From Roseburia sp. (GTDB taxonomy: Bacteria; Bacillota; Clostridia; Oscillospirales; Ruminococcaceae), in assembly GCA_023666265.1 (NCBI GenBank), contig JAMPCH010000016.1, forward strand, positions 1-47,945: DNA of 47,945 nucleotides, given 5' to 3'. Position numbers and translations under genes: made by a program. The first letter of the stretch is position 1. Each line of letters starts with the position of its first letter. This document shows positions 1 through 6,357 of this stretch, piece after piece. The notes beneath the pieces were generated by a model that saw only the letters and a program-made list of their open reading frames with translations, made no database searches and was not told the DNA's origin.

Positions 1-37
1 TTCTGTTTTGTTGATTTAGCACAATTGGATTTATTTT

Positions 38-271
38 TCAAACAAGACCTAGTATGCCATCTTCTTTTCTTACAAACCCAAAGTGATATTCATCACTTGC
101 CGCCTGTAAGGAAATGAGCCATTCTGTCACCTCATTTCGAGTTTTGTATGTGTTATAAACCATGTATCTAGCGACATTCTCATCACTTACCCATTGAAAA
201 ACCGCATCACAATCCTCAACGTATAACGGTCTTAAAATTAATCTCTTTGTCTCTATAATAAAATTATGCAT
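38..271 (-). pseudogene. GNAT N-acetyltransferase, truncated after 77 residues
   Basis: The product begins like a RimJ/RimL-type GNAT acetyltransferase, with ETKRLILRPL at residues 7-16 followed by a beta-alpha start typical of the family. An in-frame TGA stops it at residue 77, before the acetyl-CoA loop. Full-length relatives are about 170-180 residues. No other frame downstream resumes a GNAT-like sequence before the window edge. The gene keeps a good ribosome binding site (AGGAG) and its own promoter. Its base use is AT-rich, unlike the GC-rich genes from about 400 onward, which suggests a transferred and decayed gene. A sequence error or chimeric contig end cannot be excluded. Confidence 0.7.
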
Positions 272-335
272 TCGTTTTCACTCCTAAATAAAACTTTAGT
301 AAACCTCAAATTATCAAATCAACCTTACCAAAATA

Positions 336-364
336 ATCATACCATAACTAAATCAAAATGTCAA
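336..364 (-). promoter_or_regulatory. sigma-A promoter of the truncated GNAT gene
   Basis: On the minus strand TTGACA (359-364) and TATGAT (336-341) are separated by 17 bp, about 65 bp upstream of the GNAT start. The flanking DNA is AT-rich. Confidence 0.7.
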
Positions 365-379
365 TACACAATCCCGACA

Positions 380-642
380 TCAAATATCACCGTCATCATA
401 GTAATCGCCCCGAAAGAGTGCGTTCGCCAACGTATCGGAGTTTGCAAGGTTTTTCATCGCGTCCACCGCTTGGTCGAGAATGAGCCTGTAAACCGCGCTC
501 TGAATTGCGCTCGAAATTCCCTCGTCGGAACTCGAACCGTACTCCACGACAAATTCATCGGCAGACTTGTACCTGTCGAGATAGCGGCAAACCGCGCGAG
601 AAGCCGCTCGCTCCTGACGCCCTTGGTTTTTTCTTCTTCCAT
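380..642 (-). pseudogene. Small acidic protein of unknown family, frameshifted near its start
   Basis: ATG at 642 has an excellent ribosome binding site (AAGGAGG, 6 nt spacing) and a -10 box TATAAT upstream (669-674). The frame opened by this ATG gives an arginine-rich, implausible protein. The -1 frame gives a normal acidic one, with RYLDRYKSADEF early and a tail ending GDYYDDGDI before TGA at 380-382. The two frames can be joined at an A6 run (627-632, T6 on the plus strand), giving about 87 residues. It could be a pseudogene, a one-base assembly error in the homopolymer, or a slippage site. I do not recognise the family. Confidence 0.55.
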
Positions 643-686
643 AGTCTTCCTCCTTCCCGGTTGCCTCTATTATAACATAAACCCGA

Positions 687-927
687 GCGCCGTAGGCGCG
701 TCGCCGCGTCAGCGGCGTTTTTGCGAAGCAAAAAGGGGTTTATGTTTCAATAAAAAGGGCGGTCGGCGGTCAGCCGACGGCGGCGTTAGCCGCCAAGAAA
801 CCCGTGCGCGGGTTTCCGCCTATTTTTATTATACTATATTTTATGTCCTATTAACAGGACATAAAAGTCTTTTTGATAACTTTTTTGGAATTTTGTTCGC
901 GGAGAGCGGCGGGATCGTATGACCCGC
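687..927. repeat. Cluster of at least seven adjacent short palindromes
   Basis: This gene-free stretch is packed with hairpins: GCGCC/GGCGC (687-699), CGCCGC/GCGGCG (702-717), TTTTTGC/GCAAAAA (718-734), GTCGGC/GCCGAC (762-778), GGCGGC/GCCGCC (779-794), GAAACCCG/CGGGTTTC (797-816), an 11-bp stem TTTTATGTCCT/AGGACATAAAA (839-866), and a weaker GCGGG/CCCGC (909-927). Loops are mostly 3-6 nt, two of them GTCA and GTTA. It covers most of the gap between the small frameshifted gene and the next terminator. Some stems could terminate transcription, but seven in a row is more than that needs. Confidence 0.75.
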
Positions 928-964
928 TCGCCGCGCGGCGTAAAACCCATAGGAATATATAGGA

Positions 965-1007
965 AAAACCGCATAGACCCGGCAAAAGCTTGGATCTATG
1001 CGGTTTT
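965..1007. terminator. Intrinsic terminator of the anchored unknown gene
   Basis: A perfect 13-bp stem, AAAACCGCATAGA (965-977) with TCTATGCGGTTTT (995-1007), lies directly after the stop of the minus-strand gene. It ends in a T run on the minus strand and could also work in the plus direction. Confidence 0.85.
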
Positions 1008-1009
1008 CG

Positions 1010-1864
1010 TTACGGTTCGGAATCGATCCACTCCAACCAATCCAAAGGCGAAAAGGCGTCCGGGACGTGATAATAGTACGTCCGTGCCTCGCTCTCCTCC
1101 GCCGACTCGGCGAGCATGATCTCGTCGACATACCCCACGTCCCCCTTCTCGTGATACCCCCAGCCCCATATCTCCTCCGTATCGAAATATCCGTTTTCGT
1201 CGAGATAAGGGTAATTCGACCCACAGCCGAGCAGGTCGACGTCCTCGCTAAACACGGCGGCGGTACACCTCTCGCCGAGGACGACGGCGACCGCCGAGAA
1301 ATAACGGTCGGGGAAGGCGGCGCGAAGCTTTTCCTCCAGCTCGCCGCGCTCCCGCTCGTCGAGGAAGTAATAGCTCGCCCACGAGCTATAGCTGTGTCGG
1401 ATATTCAGCTCAAATGTCACATACGGCGGATAGATCTCGGGGTCTTTATGGTCGGCGGTATCGATCCCGTTTTCCGCGAGAAATTCGTTGACGACCGTCA
1501 TGACCGTTTCCGCGTCCGCCCGCCCCTTTCGGATCGTCTCCTCAAACTCGGCATTACGCGCCTTTTCCCTATTCCATATCCTGAGACAAACTCCCCAGCA
1601 GAGAAAGCCCGACTTGATCGGGACGACATCCTCCTCGACCATTACGTCCTTCGCCATTCTCCAGATCGTCGGGTCGTCAAGCCCGCCTATTTCCTCGGAG
1701 TCCGCGACCGATTTCATTTCCTCCCAAGTATTCCCCCACGGGACGAACGTTTGGTCGATGAGGAGAAGGAGCAGGATCACCAAGATCACGCAAAGGATCT
1801 TAAAAAACCGACGAAGCCCCCGCCCCTGATTTTCGAGATTTTCCTTGTTGCTTTCGTTTTTCAC
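1010..1864 (-). CDS. Membrane-anchored protein of unknown function
   Basis: 284 residues. A charged N-terminus (about 1-20) is followed by one hydrophobic segment (about 22-42), so it is probably a single-pass protein with the rest outside the membrane. The soluble part is acidic and rich in aromatics, with a stretch near residues 140-200 containing charged helices (LDERERGELEEKLRAAF). I see no catalytic motif and recognise no family. The start is GTG at 1862-1864 with AAAGGAG about 9 nt upstream, behind a clear promoter. It is a single gene, closed by the terminator at 965-1007 and separated from gap by that gene's terminator. Confidence 0.75.
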   Translation of the reverse strand: MKNESNKENLENQGRGLRRFFKILCVILVILLLLLIDQTFVPWGNTWEEMKSVADSEEIGGLDDPTIWRMAKDVMVEEDVVPIKSGFLCWGVCLRIWNREKARNAEFEETIRKGRADAETVMTVVNEFLAENGIDTADHKDPEIYPPYVTFELNIRHSYSSWASYYFLDERERGELEEKLRAAFPDRYFSAVAVVLGERCTAAVFSEDVDLLGCGSNYPYLDENGYFDTEEIWGWGYHEKGDVGYVDEIMLAESAEESEARTYYYHVPDAFSPLDWLEWIDSEP

Positions 1865-1907
1865 CTTTTCGCGCTCCTTTCACTTGGAAGTAAGTATTAT
1901 TTATTTT

Positions 1908-1936
1908 ATTGTAACATAAGCTCGCCCCTTTGTCAA
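1908..1936 (-). promoter_or_regulatory. sigma-A promoter of the anchored unknown gene
   Basis: Minus strand TTGACA (1931-1936) and TACAAT (1908-1913) with a 17-bp spacer, about 45 bp before the GTG start. Confidence 0.85.
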
Positions 1937-1954
1937 GACGAAATTCCCTAAGCA

Positions 1955-1995
1955 AGTAAAAAAGAACCTCCGAGGCGATCAAGCCCCGGAGGTTC
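1955..1995 (-). terminator. Intrinsic terminator of gap
   Basis: Stem GAACCTCCG (1964-1972) with CGGAGGTTC (1987-1995) just after the gap stop codon, followed on the minus strand by a T tract. Confidence 0.85.
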
Positions 1996-2010
1996 GGTCA
2001 TAAGTCGGGA

Positions 2011-3045
2011 TTAAAGCTCCGCGAAATACTTAATGGTCCTTACCATCTGAGAGGTGTAGGAGTTCTCGTTATCGTACCAAGAAACGACCTGTACCTCATA
2101 GAGATCGTCCGCGATCTTAGCGACCATCGTCTGGGTCGCGTCAAAGAGCGAACCGAAGCGCATACCGATCACGTCGGAGGAAACGATCGGATCCTCGTTA
2201 TAGCCGTAGGATTCGGAAGCCGCCGCCTTCATCGCCGCGTTGATCCCTTCCTTGGTGATGTCCTTCCCCTTTACGACGGCGGTAAGGATCGTCGTCGAGC
2301 CGGTCGGAACGGGTACTCTTTGCGCCGAACCGATGAGCTTACCGTTGAGCTCGGGGATAACGAGACCGATCGCCTTCGCCGCGCCGGTCGAGTTCGGAAC
2401 GATGTTCGCCGCGCCGGCTCTCGCTCTTCTGAGGTCGCCCTTTCTGTGCGGACCGTCGAGGATCATCTGATCGCCCGTATAAGCGTGGATGGTACTCATG
2501 ATCCCGCTCTGGATCGGGGCGAAATCGTTGAGCGCCTTCGCCATCGGCGCTAAGCAGTTGGTGGTGCAGGAAGCGGCGGAGATAATGGTATCGTCCTTCG
2601 TAAGAGTATTTTCATTCACGCTGAATACGATGGTCTTGAGATCGTTCCCGGCAGGAGCGGAAATAACGACCTTCTTCGCGCCCGCGTCGATATGCGCCTG
2701 AGACTTTTCCTTCGAGCAGTAGAAGCCGGTACACTCGAGAACGACGTCGACGCCGATCTCGCCCCAAGGAAGCTCGTTCGCCTTCGCCATCGCGTAGATC
2801 TTTAAGGTCTTCCCGTCAACGGTGATCGTACCCGCTTCGTCGTCGGCGGTAACGGTATGGAGCTTTTCGCCCATCTTCCCGCAATAGCCGCCCTGAGCCG
2901 TATCGTACTTTAACAGGTGAGCGAGCATAGAGGGCTTGGTGAGGTCGTTGATCGCGACGATCTCATAGCCCTCCGCGCCGAACATCTGACGGAACGCGAG
3001 GCGTCCGATCCGACCGAAGCCGTTGATAGCAACTTTAACTGACAT
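2011..3045 (-). CDS. gap: Glyceraldehyde-3-phosphate dehydrogenase, type I
   Basis: NAD-dependent oxidation and phosphorylation of glyceraldehyde 3-phosphate to 1,3-bisphosphoglycerate in cytosolic glycolysis. The 344-residue product has the usual length. It shows the Rossmann motif NGFGRIGR (8-15), Asp-34 in the NAD-selecting position (AINDL), the active-site block SAASCTTNC with catalytic Cys-160, and the C-terminal WYDNE block. AGGAGG lies 8-9 nt before the ATG. The gene stands alone between a strong promoter and a terminator, not in a gap-pgk-tpi operon within this window. Identity is certain. I infer a glycolytic rather than gluconeogenic role from Asp-34 only. Confidence 0.97.
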   Translation of the reverse strand: MSVKVAINGFGRIGRLAFRQMFGAEGYEIVAINDLTKPSMLAHLLKYDTAQGGYCGKMGEKLHTVTADDEAGTITVDGKTLKIYAMAKANELPWGEIGVDVVLECTGFYCSKEKSQAHIDAGAKKVVISAPAGNDLKTIVFSVNENTLTKDDTIISAASCTTNCLAPMAKALNDFAPIQSGIMSTIHAYTGDQMILDGPHRKGDLRRARAGAANIVPNSTGAAKAIGLVIPELNGKLIGSAQRVPVPTGSTTILTAVVKGKDITKEGINAAMKAAASESYGYNEDPIVSSDVIGMRFGSLFDATQTMVAKIADDLYEVQVVSWYDNENSYTSQMVRTIKYFAEL

Positions 3046-3099
3046 TTTGTTTGTCCTCCTGAATTTAATTTTGTACAGGATACTCTTGTACCTTTATCT

Positions 3100-3128
3100 A
3101 TTATACAGGATTTACCGCCGAATATCAA
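3100..3128 (-). promoter_or_regulatory. sigma-A promoter of gap
   Basis: Minus strand TTGATA (3123-3128) and TATAAT (3100-3105) with a 17-bp spacer. Between it and the gene, 3071-3092 holds two TTGTAC copies. The remaining part of the 303-bp gap to the ferredoxin gene (3129-3348) is AT-rich and shows no further gene. Confidence 0.9.
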
Positions 3129-3348
3129 GTGCTTTTCGGGAAATTTCGTCTGATTTTACCAAAAATAGGATGTAAAATTCTAAGGGCTGTTTTTGTGTAA
3201 TTTGACGAACGTCTTGATCTTTTCCCAAATTCGGACACAAGATATGGTGGAGATCCGGCTCAAAAAGGAAAAAATTTTAATGAAACGGAATATTTTCCCC
3301 AAAGGCGGGGTAATATAACTTACACCATTATATAAAGGAGATTATTTT

Positions 3349-3534
3349 ATGAAGGTTCATGTGATCGACGGGTGTATCGCCTGTGGGACGTGTTACGCGA
3401 TTTGTCCCGAGGTCTTTAAGGAGGACGACGAGGGCTTTTCCCATGTCGAGGACGAAAGCGTCCCGAAGGAATATGAGCTCGCGGTGAGCGAGGCGGCGGA
3501 GACCTGTCCCGTTTCGGTGATCGAGACGGAATGA
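3349..3534 (+). CDS. Small [4Fe-4S] ferredoxin
   Basis: 61-residue electron carrier. The Cys pattern C9-x2-C12-x2-C15 plus C53 before Pro matches single-cluster ferredoxins of the Bacillus thermoproteolyticus type, with an additional Cys-19. The acidic middle part is usual for the family. It is read from ATG with AAAGGAG about 8 nt upstream and stands alone. The stretch just upstream is AT-rich and probably holds its promoter, but no convincing -35/-10 pair could be fixed. The redox partner is not apparent from the neighbours. Confidence 0.93.
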   Translation: MKVHVIDGCIACGTCYAICPEVFKEDDEGFSHVEDESVPKEYELAVSEAAETCPVSVIETE

Positions 3535-3664
3535 GGGCGGGCTTTTGCGCCTTCCCGAGCGGAGAATTTTTTGGAAAATTAGAAAATTTATCGTAATTTG
3601 GCACGATTTTCCTTAAAAAAAAACTTTATTTTTAAACAAATTTCACTAACTTTTCGGAAAGGGC

Positions 3665-3693
3665 TTGCAATGGCGGGATATTTATGTTATAAT
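3665..3693 (+). promoter_or_regulatory. sigma-A promoter of the SCP2-like gene
   Basis: TTGCAA (3665-3670) and TATAAT (3688-3693) separated by 17 bp, with a TG near the -10. It lies inside the longest open frame of the gene, so the true start must be downstream at 3748. Confidence 0.88.
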
Positions 3694-3747
3694 GCATTAG
3701 ACCCAAGGTTTGGCATATCTTCTGCAAGAGAAAGGAAGGACACTCCC

Positions 3748-4269
3748 ATGACATTTAAAAAAGTTTTTTCGGATCTGGAAAAAATCATCTCCAAAGCGGA
3801 TCATGCTTCCCTTGAGGGTGAATTTGCGTTCCAGTGCTGTGTGACCGGCGACGGAGAGGGTACGTTTTATATCGCGTTTAAAGACGGTACGCTCAGCGTC
3901 GAGCCTTATGACTATAAGGGCGCGACCGCGACCTTTAAGGCGTCCGCCGATACCTATAAGAGCGTTCTCGGCGGCGAAATGACGGCGTCCGACGCGATCG
4001 GAAAGGGGCTTTTGGCGGTCGAGGATAACGAGGACGGCTGTGCGAACATTCTGACCTTCTTATCCGGTAAGGACGGCGAAAAGAAAGCCCCCGCAAAGAC
4101 CCGCGCGAAAAAGACGGAGGAAAAGCCCGCGACGAAAGCTCCCGCAAAGACGGCGACAAAGATCGAAAAGCCCGCAGTCAAGGCGGTCGAAGCGAAGCCC
4201 GTAGCGAAGGCGGCGGAGAGAAAGACCGAACCCGCGAAGAAGCCCGGAAGAAAAAAGGCGGTCAAGTAA
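3748..4269 (+). CDS. SCP2 sterol-carrier-like domain with histone-H1-like basic tail
   Basis: 173 residues from ATG at 3748 (GGAAGGA upstream). Residues about 1-108 resemble the SCP2 fold: an N-terminal helix, then beta strands with GTFYIAFKDGTLSV, and the final MTASDAIGKGLL region that usually lines the lipid-binding cavity. Residues about 111-173 are almost only Lys, Ala, Pro, Thr and Glu, with repeats of the KxPAxKA type like eukaryotic H1 and bacterial HU/H1 tails, ending GRKKAVK. SCP2 domains bind lipids or acyl chains. The tail suggests binding to nucleic acid or another polyanion, which is inference. The gene is monocistronic with its own promoter and terminator. Confidence 0.75.
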   Translation: MTFKKVFSDLEKIISKADHASLEGEFAFQCCVTGDGEGTFYIAFKDGTLSVEPYDYKGATATFKASADTYKSVLGGEMTASDAIGKGLLAVEDNEDGCANILTFLSGKDGEKKAPAKTRAKKTEEKPATKAPAKTATKIEKPAVKAVEAKPVAKAAERKTEPAKKPGRKKAVK

Positions 4270-4277
4270 GCGAAACA

Positions 4278-4326
4278 AAAAATCCCGTTCGTACTCCTTC
4301 GGAGAGCAAGCGGGATTTTTTTGATT
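4278..4326 (+). terminator. Intrinsic terminator of the SCP2-like gene
   Basis: Outer stem AATCCCG/CGGGATT (about 4281-4317) encloses a CTCC-TTCG-GGAG hairpin and is followed by a run of seven T. Confidence 0.85.
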
Positions 4327-4378
4327 TTTGTTTTTCCGCGACACGTCCCGTAAGCTTGTCGGGGGGCGGGGCGCTTTA

Positions 4379-4414
4379 TTTTTTTGTGAAGGTGTGCCGA
4401 GCGGCACGGCTCGG
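4379..4414. repeat. Dispersed repeat, copy 1 (T7-GTGAAGGTGTGCCG-AG-CGGCAC)
   Basis: About 29 bp, from a T run to CGGCAC at 4407, are identical to the left part of the bidirectional terminator at 6309-6351. In this copy the right arm has diverged, so only GTGCCG/CGGCAC pair perfectly. It lies between the SCP2 terminator and the ABC-F promoter. Confidence 0.8.
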
Positions 4415-4439
4415 ATCGTTCAAAAAATCAAAAAAGGGC

Positions 4440-4468
4440 TTGACAAATAAGTAATTTTGTGATATAAC
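4440..4468 (+). promoter_or_regulatory. sigma-A promoter of the ABC-F gene
   Basis: TTGACA (4440-4445) and TATAAC (4463-4468) with a 17-bp spacer. Transcription from here gives a 5' leader of about 265 nt. Confidence 0.9.
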
Positions 4469-4505
4469 ATAGATGGTCTAATATCGAATGATTTGAGGTG
4501 GGAAG

Positions 4506-4526
4506 ATGCGTATCGGTTCTTGCTGA
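4506..4526 (+). CDS. Leader peptide MRIGSC upstream of the ABC-F gene
   Basis: A six-codon reading frame (ATG at 4506, TGA at 4524-4526) with a GAGGTGGGAAG ribosome binding site just upstream, about 30 nt after the inferred transcription start. Many ABC-F resistance genes (vmlR, lmo0919, lsa and vga types) are induced when an antibiotic-stalled ribosome on a short leader frame prevents attenuation. The size, position and following attenuator fit that design. The peptide itself is not one I can match. Confidence 0.65.
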   Translation: MRIGSC

Positions 4527-4623
4527 TTTTTTGCGTATCGTATATGGCTTGGCGCAGGTAGGTCTTTGCGCGTTTTTGTCATACGCCGATATGCGGGCAG
4601 GAATGATTCGCGTCTTCTCGTAA

Positions 4624-4720
4624 TACCGTTTATGCTTTAAACGGTAAGCTTCGTCGGCTATGGAGACCTCCTCCTTGTGTTCGGGAGACTGCGGATCTTT
4701 CTGCGGTCTTTTATTTTTTT
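4624..4720 (+). promoter_or_regulatory. Attenuator of the ABC-F gene: hairpin plus intrinsic terminator
   Basis: A 9-bp hairpin TACCGTTTA/TAAACGGTA (4624-4646) is followed by a 10-bp stem (4686-4695 with 4700-4709, two G-U pairs, loop TCTT) and then a T tract to 4720, only 20 nt before the start codon. This is a terminator inside the leader, so default transcription should stop here. Upstream purine/pyrimidine blocks around 4650-4690 could form a competing fold, which was not resolved by eye. Confidence 0.75.
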
Positions 4721-4739
4721 GAATACGGAGGAATGATCT

Positions 4740-6245
4740 ATGTCACTTATCAATATCCAAAATCTTTCGTTCGGCTATGACGGGAGCGCCGAAAATGTGT
4801 TTGAAAATGTCGATCTTCAGATCGATACGTCGTGGAGGCTCGGGCTTACGGGGCGAAACGGTCGCGGAAAAACGACTCTGCTCAAACTGCTTATGGGCGA
4901 AGAAGCATACACGGGAAGCATCGCCTCATCGGTGGATTTTGAATACTTCCCGTATACGCCCGAAGGCGCTTATCTCACGATCGACGTCATCGACGAGATC
5001 GCGCCCGGGGCGGAGGAATGGCAAATACGGCGCGAATTAAACCTACTCGAGGCGGACGACGGGCTTATGTACCGCCCCTTTTGTTCCCTGTCCGACGGTG
5101 AACGGACAAAGGCGCTCATAACGGGAATGTTTTTACGGGAGAACAGCTTCCTTTTGATCGACGAACCCACAAATCATCTCGATACACACGCGAGAGAGGT
5201 CTTAGCGGTTTATTTAAAAAAGAAATCGGGCTTTATACTCGTATCTCACGACAGAGACTTCCTTGACGCTTGTATCGACCATATCCTCGTGATCAACAAA
5301 ATGAATATCGAGGTACAAAAGGGGAATTTCAGCTCGTGGAACGAAAACCGCGAAAATCGGGAGCGGTTTGAGCTCGCGGAAAACGAGCGGCTAAAAAAGG
5401 AAATATCTCAACTGGAGCGAGCGACAAAGCGTTCGGCGACTTGGTCGAATAAAACCGAAGTCGCGAAACACGGGACGCGTAATTCGGGATTGAGACCGGA
5501 CAGAGGGTATATAGGACACAAAGCCGCAAAGCTTATGAAGCGGGCAAAGGCTATGGAGAGCCGCATCGAGAAGGACATTTCCGAAAAGAGCGCGCTCCTC
5601 CGAAACGTCGACGAAGGCTACGCGCTGAAATTAACGCCGCTGAAATTTCGCGCGTCTAAGCTGATGGAGGTCAATAACGCTTCCCTATCCTATGACGGAG
5701 AGGTCGTTTTTAAAAACGTAAGCTTTACCATCGACCGGGGCGACCGTATCGCCGTATGCGGTCGAAACGGGAGCGGTAAGACGAGCCTGATAAAAATGCT
5801 CACGGGGGAGCTTGACGCTCAAAGCGGAACAATAAGCGCGGCAAGCGGTCTCAAAATATCGTATGTACGACAATCGTCGGACGATATGGGCGGCGAGCTC
5901 GGCGATTATATCGGGGAATATCAGATCGACGAAGCCTTATTTAAAGCGATCTTGTGTAAAATGGGCTTCTCGAGCGAGCTTTTTACGCGGAATATCGCCG
6001 ATTACAGTCAGGGTGAGAAGAAAAAGGTGATGCTGGCGCGCAGTCTTTCGGAAAAAGCGCACCTTTACATTTGGGACGAACCCCTAAACTATATTGACGT
6101 AATATCGAGAATACAGATCGAGGCGCTGTTAAAAGGCTCAAGCGTCACCATGATATTTGTCGAACACGACGCTCGCTTTTGCGATCGGATCGCCAATAAA
6201 CGGATCAACCTCTCGGATAGCGGCGGATATGATCGATCACGATAA
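4740..6245 (+). CDS. ABC-F ATPase of the CplR/Lsa/Vga ribosome-protection type
   Basis: 501-residue cytosolic protein with two ABC domains and no membrane domain. Domain 1 has Walker A GRNGRGKTT (about 38-46), signature LSDGER and Walker B LLIDEPTNHLD. A long charged linker (about 190-300) forms the arm that enters the ribosomal E site. Domain 2 has GRNGSGKTS, signature YSQGEK and IWDEPLNYIDV, the latter typical of antibiotic-resistance ABC-F proteins rather than Uup or EttA. Members displace lincosamides, streptogramin A and pleuromutilins from the ribosome. The drug range here is inferred. AATACGGAGGAATGATCT precedes the ATG. It is controlled by the leader and attenuator upstream. Confidence 0.88.
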   Translation: MSLINIQNLSFGYDGSAENVFENVDLQIDTSWRLGLTGRNGRGKTTLLKLLMGEEAYTGSIASSVDFEYFPYTPEGAYLTIDVIDEIAPGAEEWQIRRELNLLEADDGLMYRPFCSLSDGERTKALITGMFLRENSFLLIDEPTNHLDTHAREVLAVYLKKKSGFILVSHDRDFLDACIDHILVINKMNIEVQKGNFSSWNENRENRERFELAENERLKKEISQLERATKRSATWSNKTEVAKHGTRNSGLRPDRGYIGHKAAKLMKRAKAMESRIEKDISEKSALLRNVDEGYALKLTPLKFRASKLMEVNNASLSYDGEVVFKNVSFTIDRGDRIAVCGRNGSGKTSLIKMLTGELDAQSGTISAASGLKISYVRQSSDDMGGELGDYIGEYQIDEALFKAILCKMGFSSELFTRNIADYSQGEKKKVMLARSLSEKAHLYIWDEPLNYIDVISRIQIEALLKGSSVTMIFVEHDARFCDRIANKRINLSDSGGYDRSR

Positions 6246-6289
6246 AAACCGCATCGCCCCAAACCTTCGCCCGAGTTTTTGCGGTTTTT
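6244..6289 (+). terminator. Intrinsic terminator of the ABC-F gene
   Basis: AAAAACCGCA (6244-6253) pairs with TGCGGTTTTT (6280-6289). The stem begins within the TAA stop codon. Confidence 0.8.
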
Positions 6290-6308
6290 AGAAAAAATAT
6301 CTATATTG

Positions 6309-6351
6309 TTTTTTTGTGAAGGTGTGCCGAGCGGCACGCCTTCACAAAAAA
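6309..6351. terminator. Bidirectional terminator between ABC-F and asnB, dispersed repeat copy 2
   Basis: A 14-bp stem GTGAAGGTGTGCCG (6316-6329) with CGGCACGCCTTCAC (6332-6345), AG loop, flanked by T7 on one side and A6 on the other. It can end both convergent genes. Its left half is repeated at 4379-4407. Confidence 0.85.
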
Positions 6352-6357
6352 GAAAGC

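Noticed and set aside
998-1951. 317-codon plus-strand frame opposite the anchored unknown gene
   Set aside because: The minus-strand gene has a promoter, ribosome binding site, membrane helix and terminator, and the plus frame has none of these.
3071-3092. Two TTGTAC copies in the gap leader as a CggR-like operator
   Set aside because: Each GTAC is a trivial palindrome, the spacing is not that of a known gap operator, and no cggR gene is present.
3598-3747. Upstream extension of the SCP2-like gene
   Set aside because: A complete promoter (3665-3693) lies inside it, and the ATG at 3748 has the ribosome binding site.
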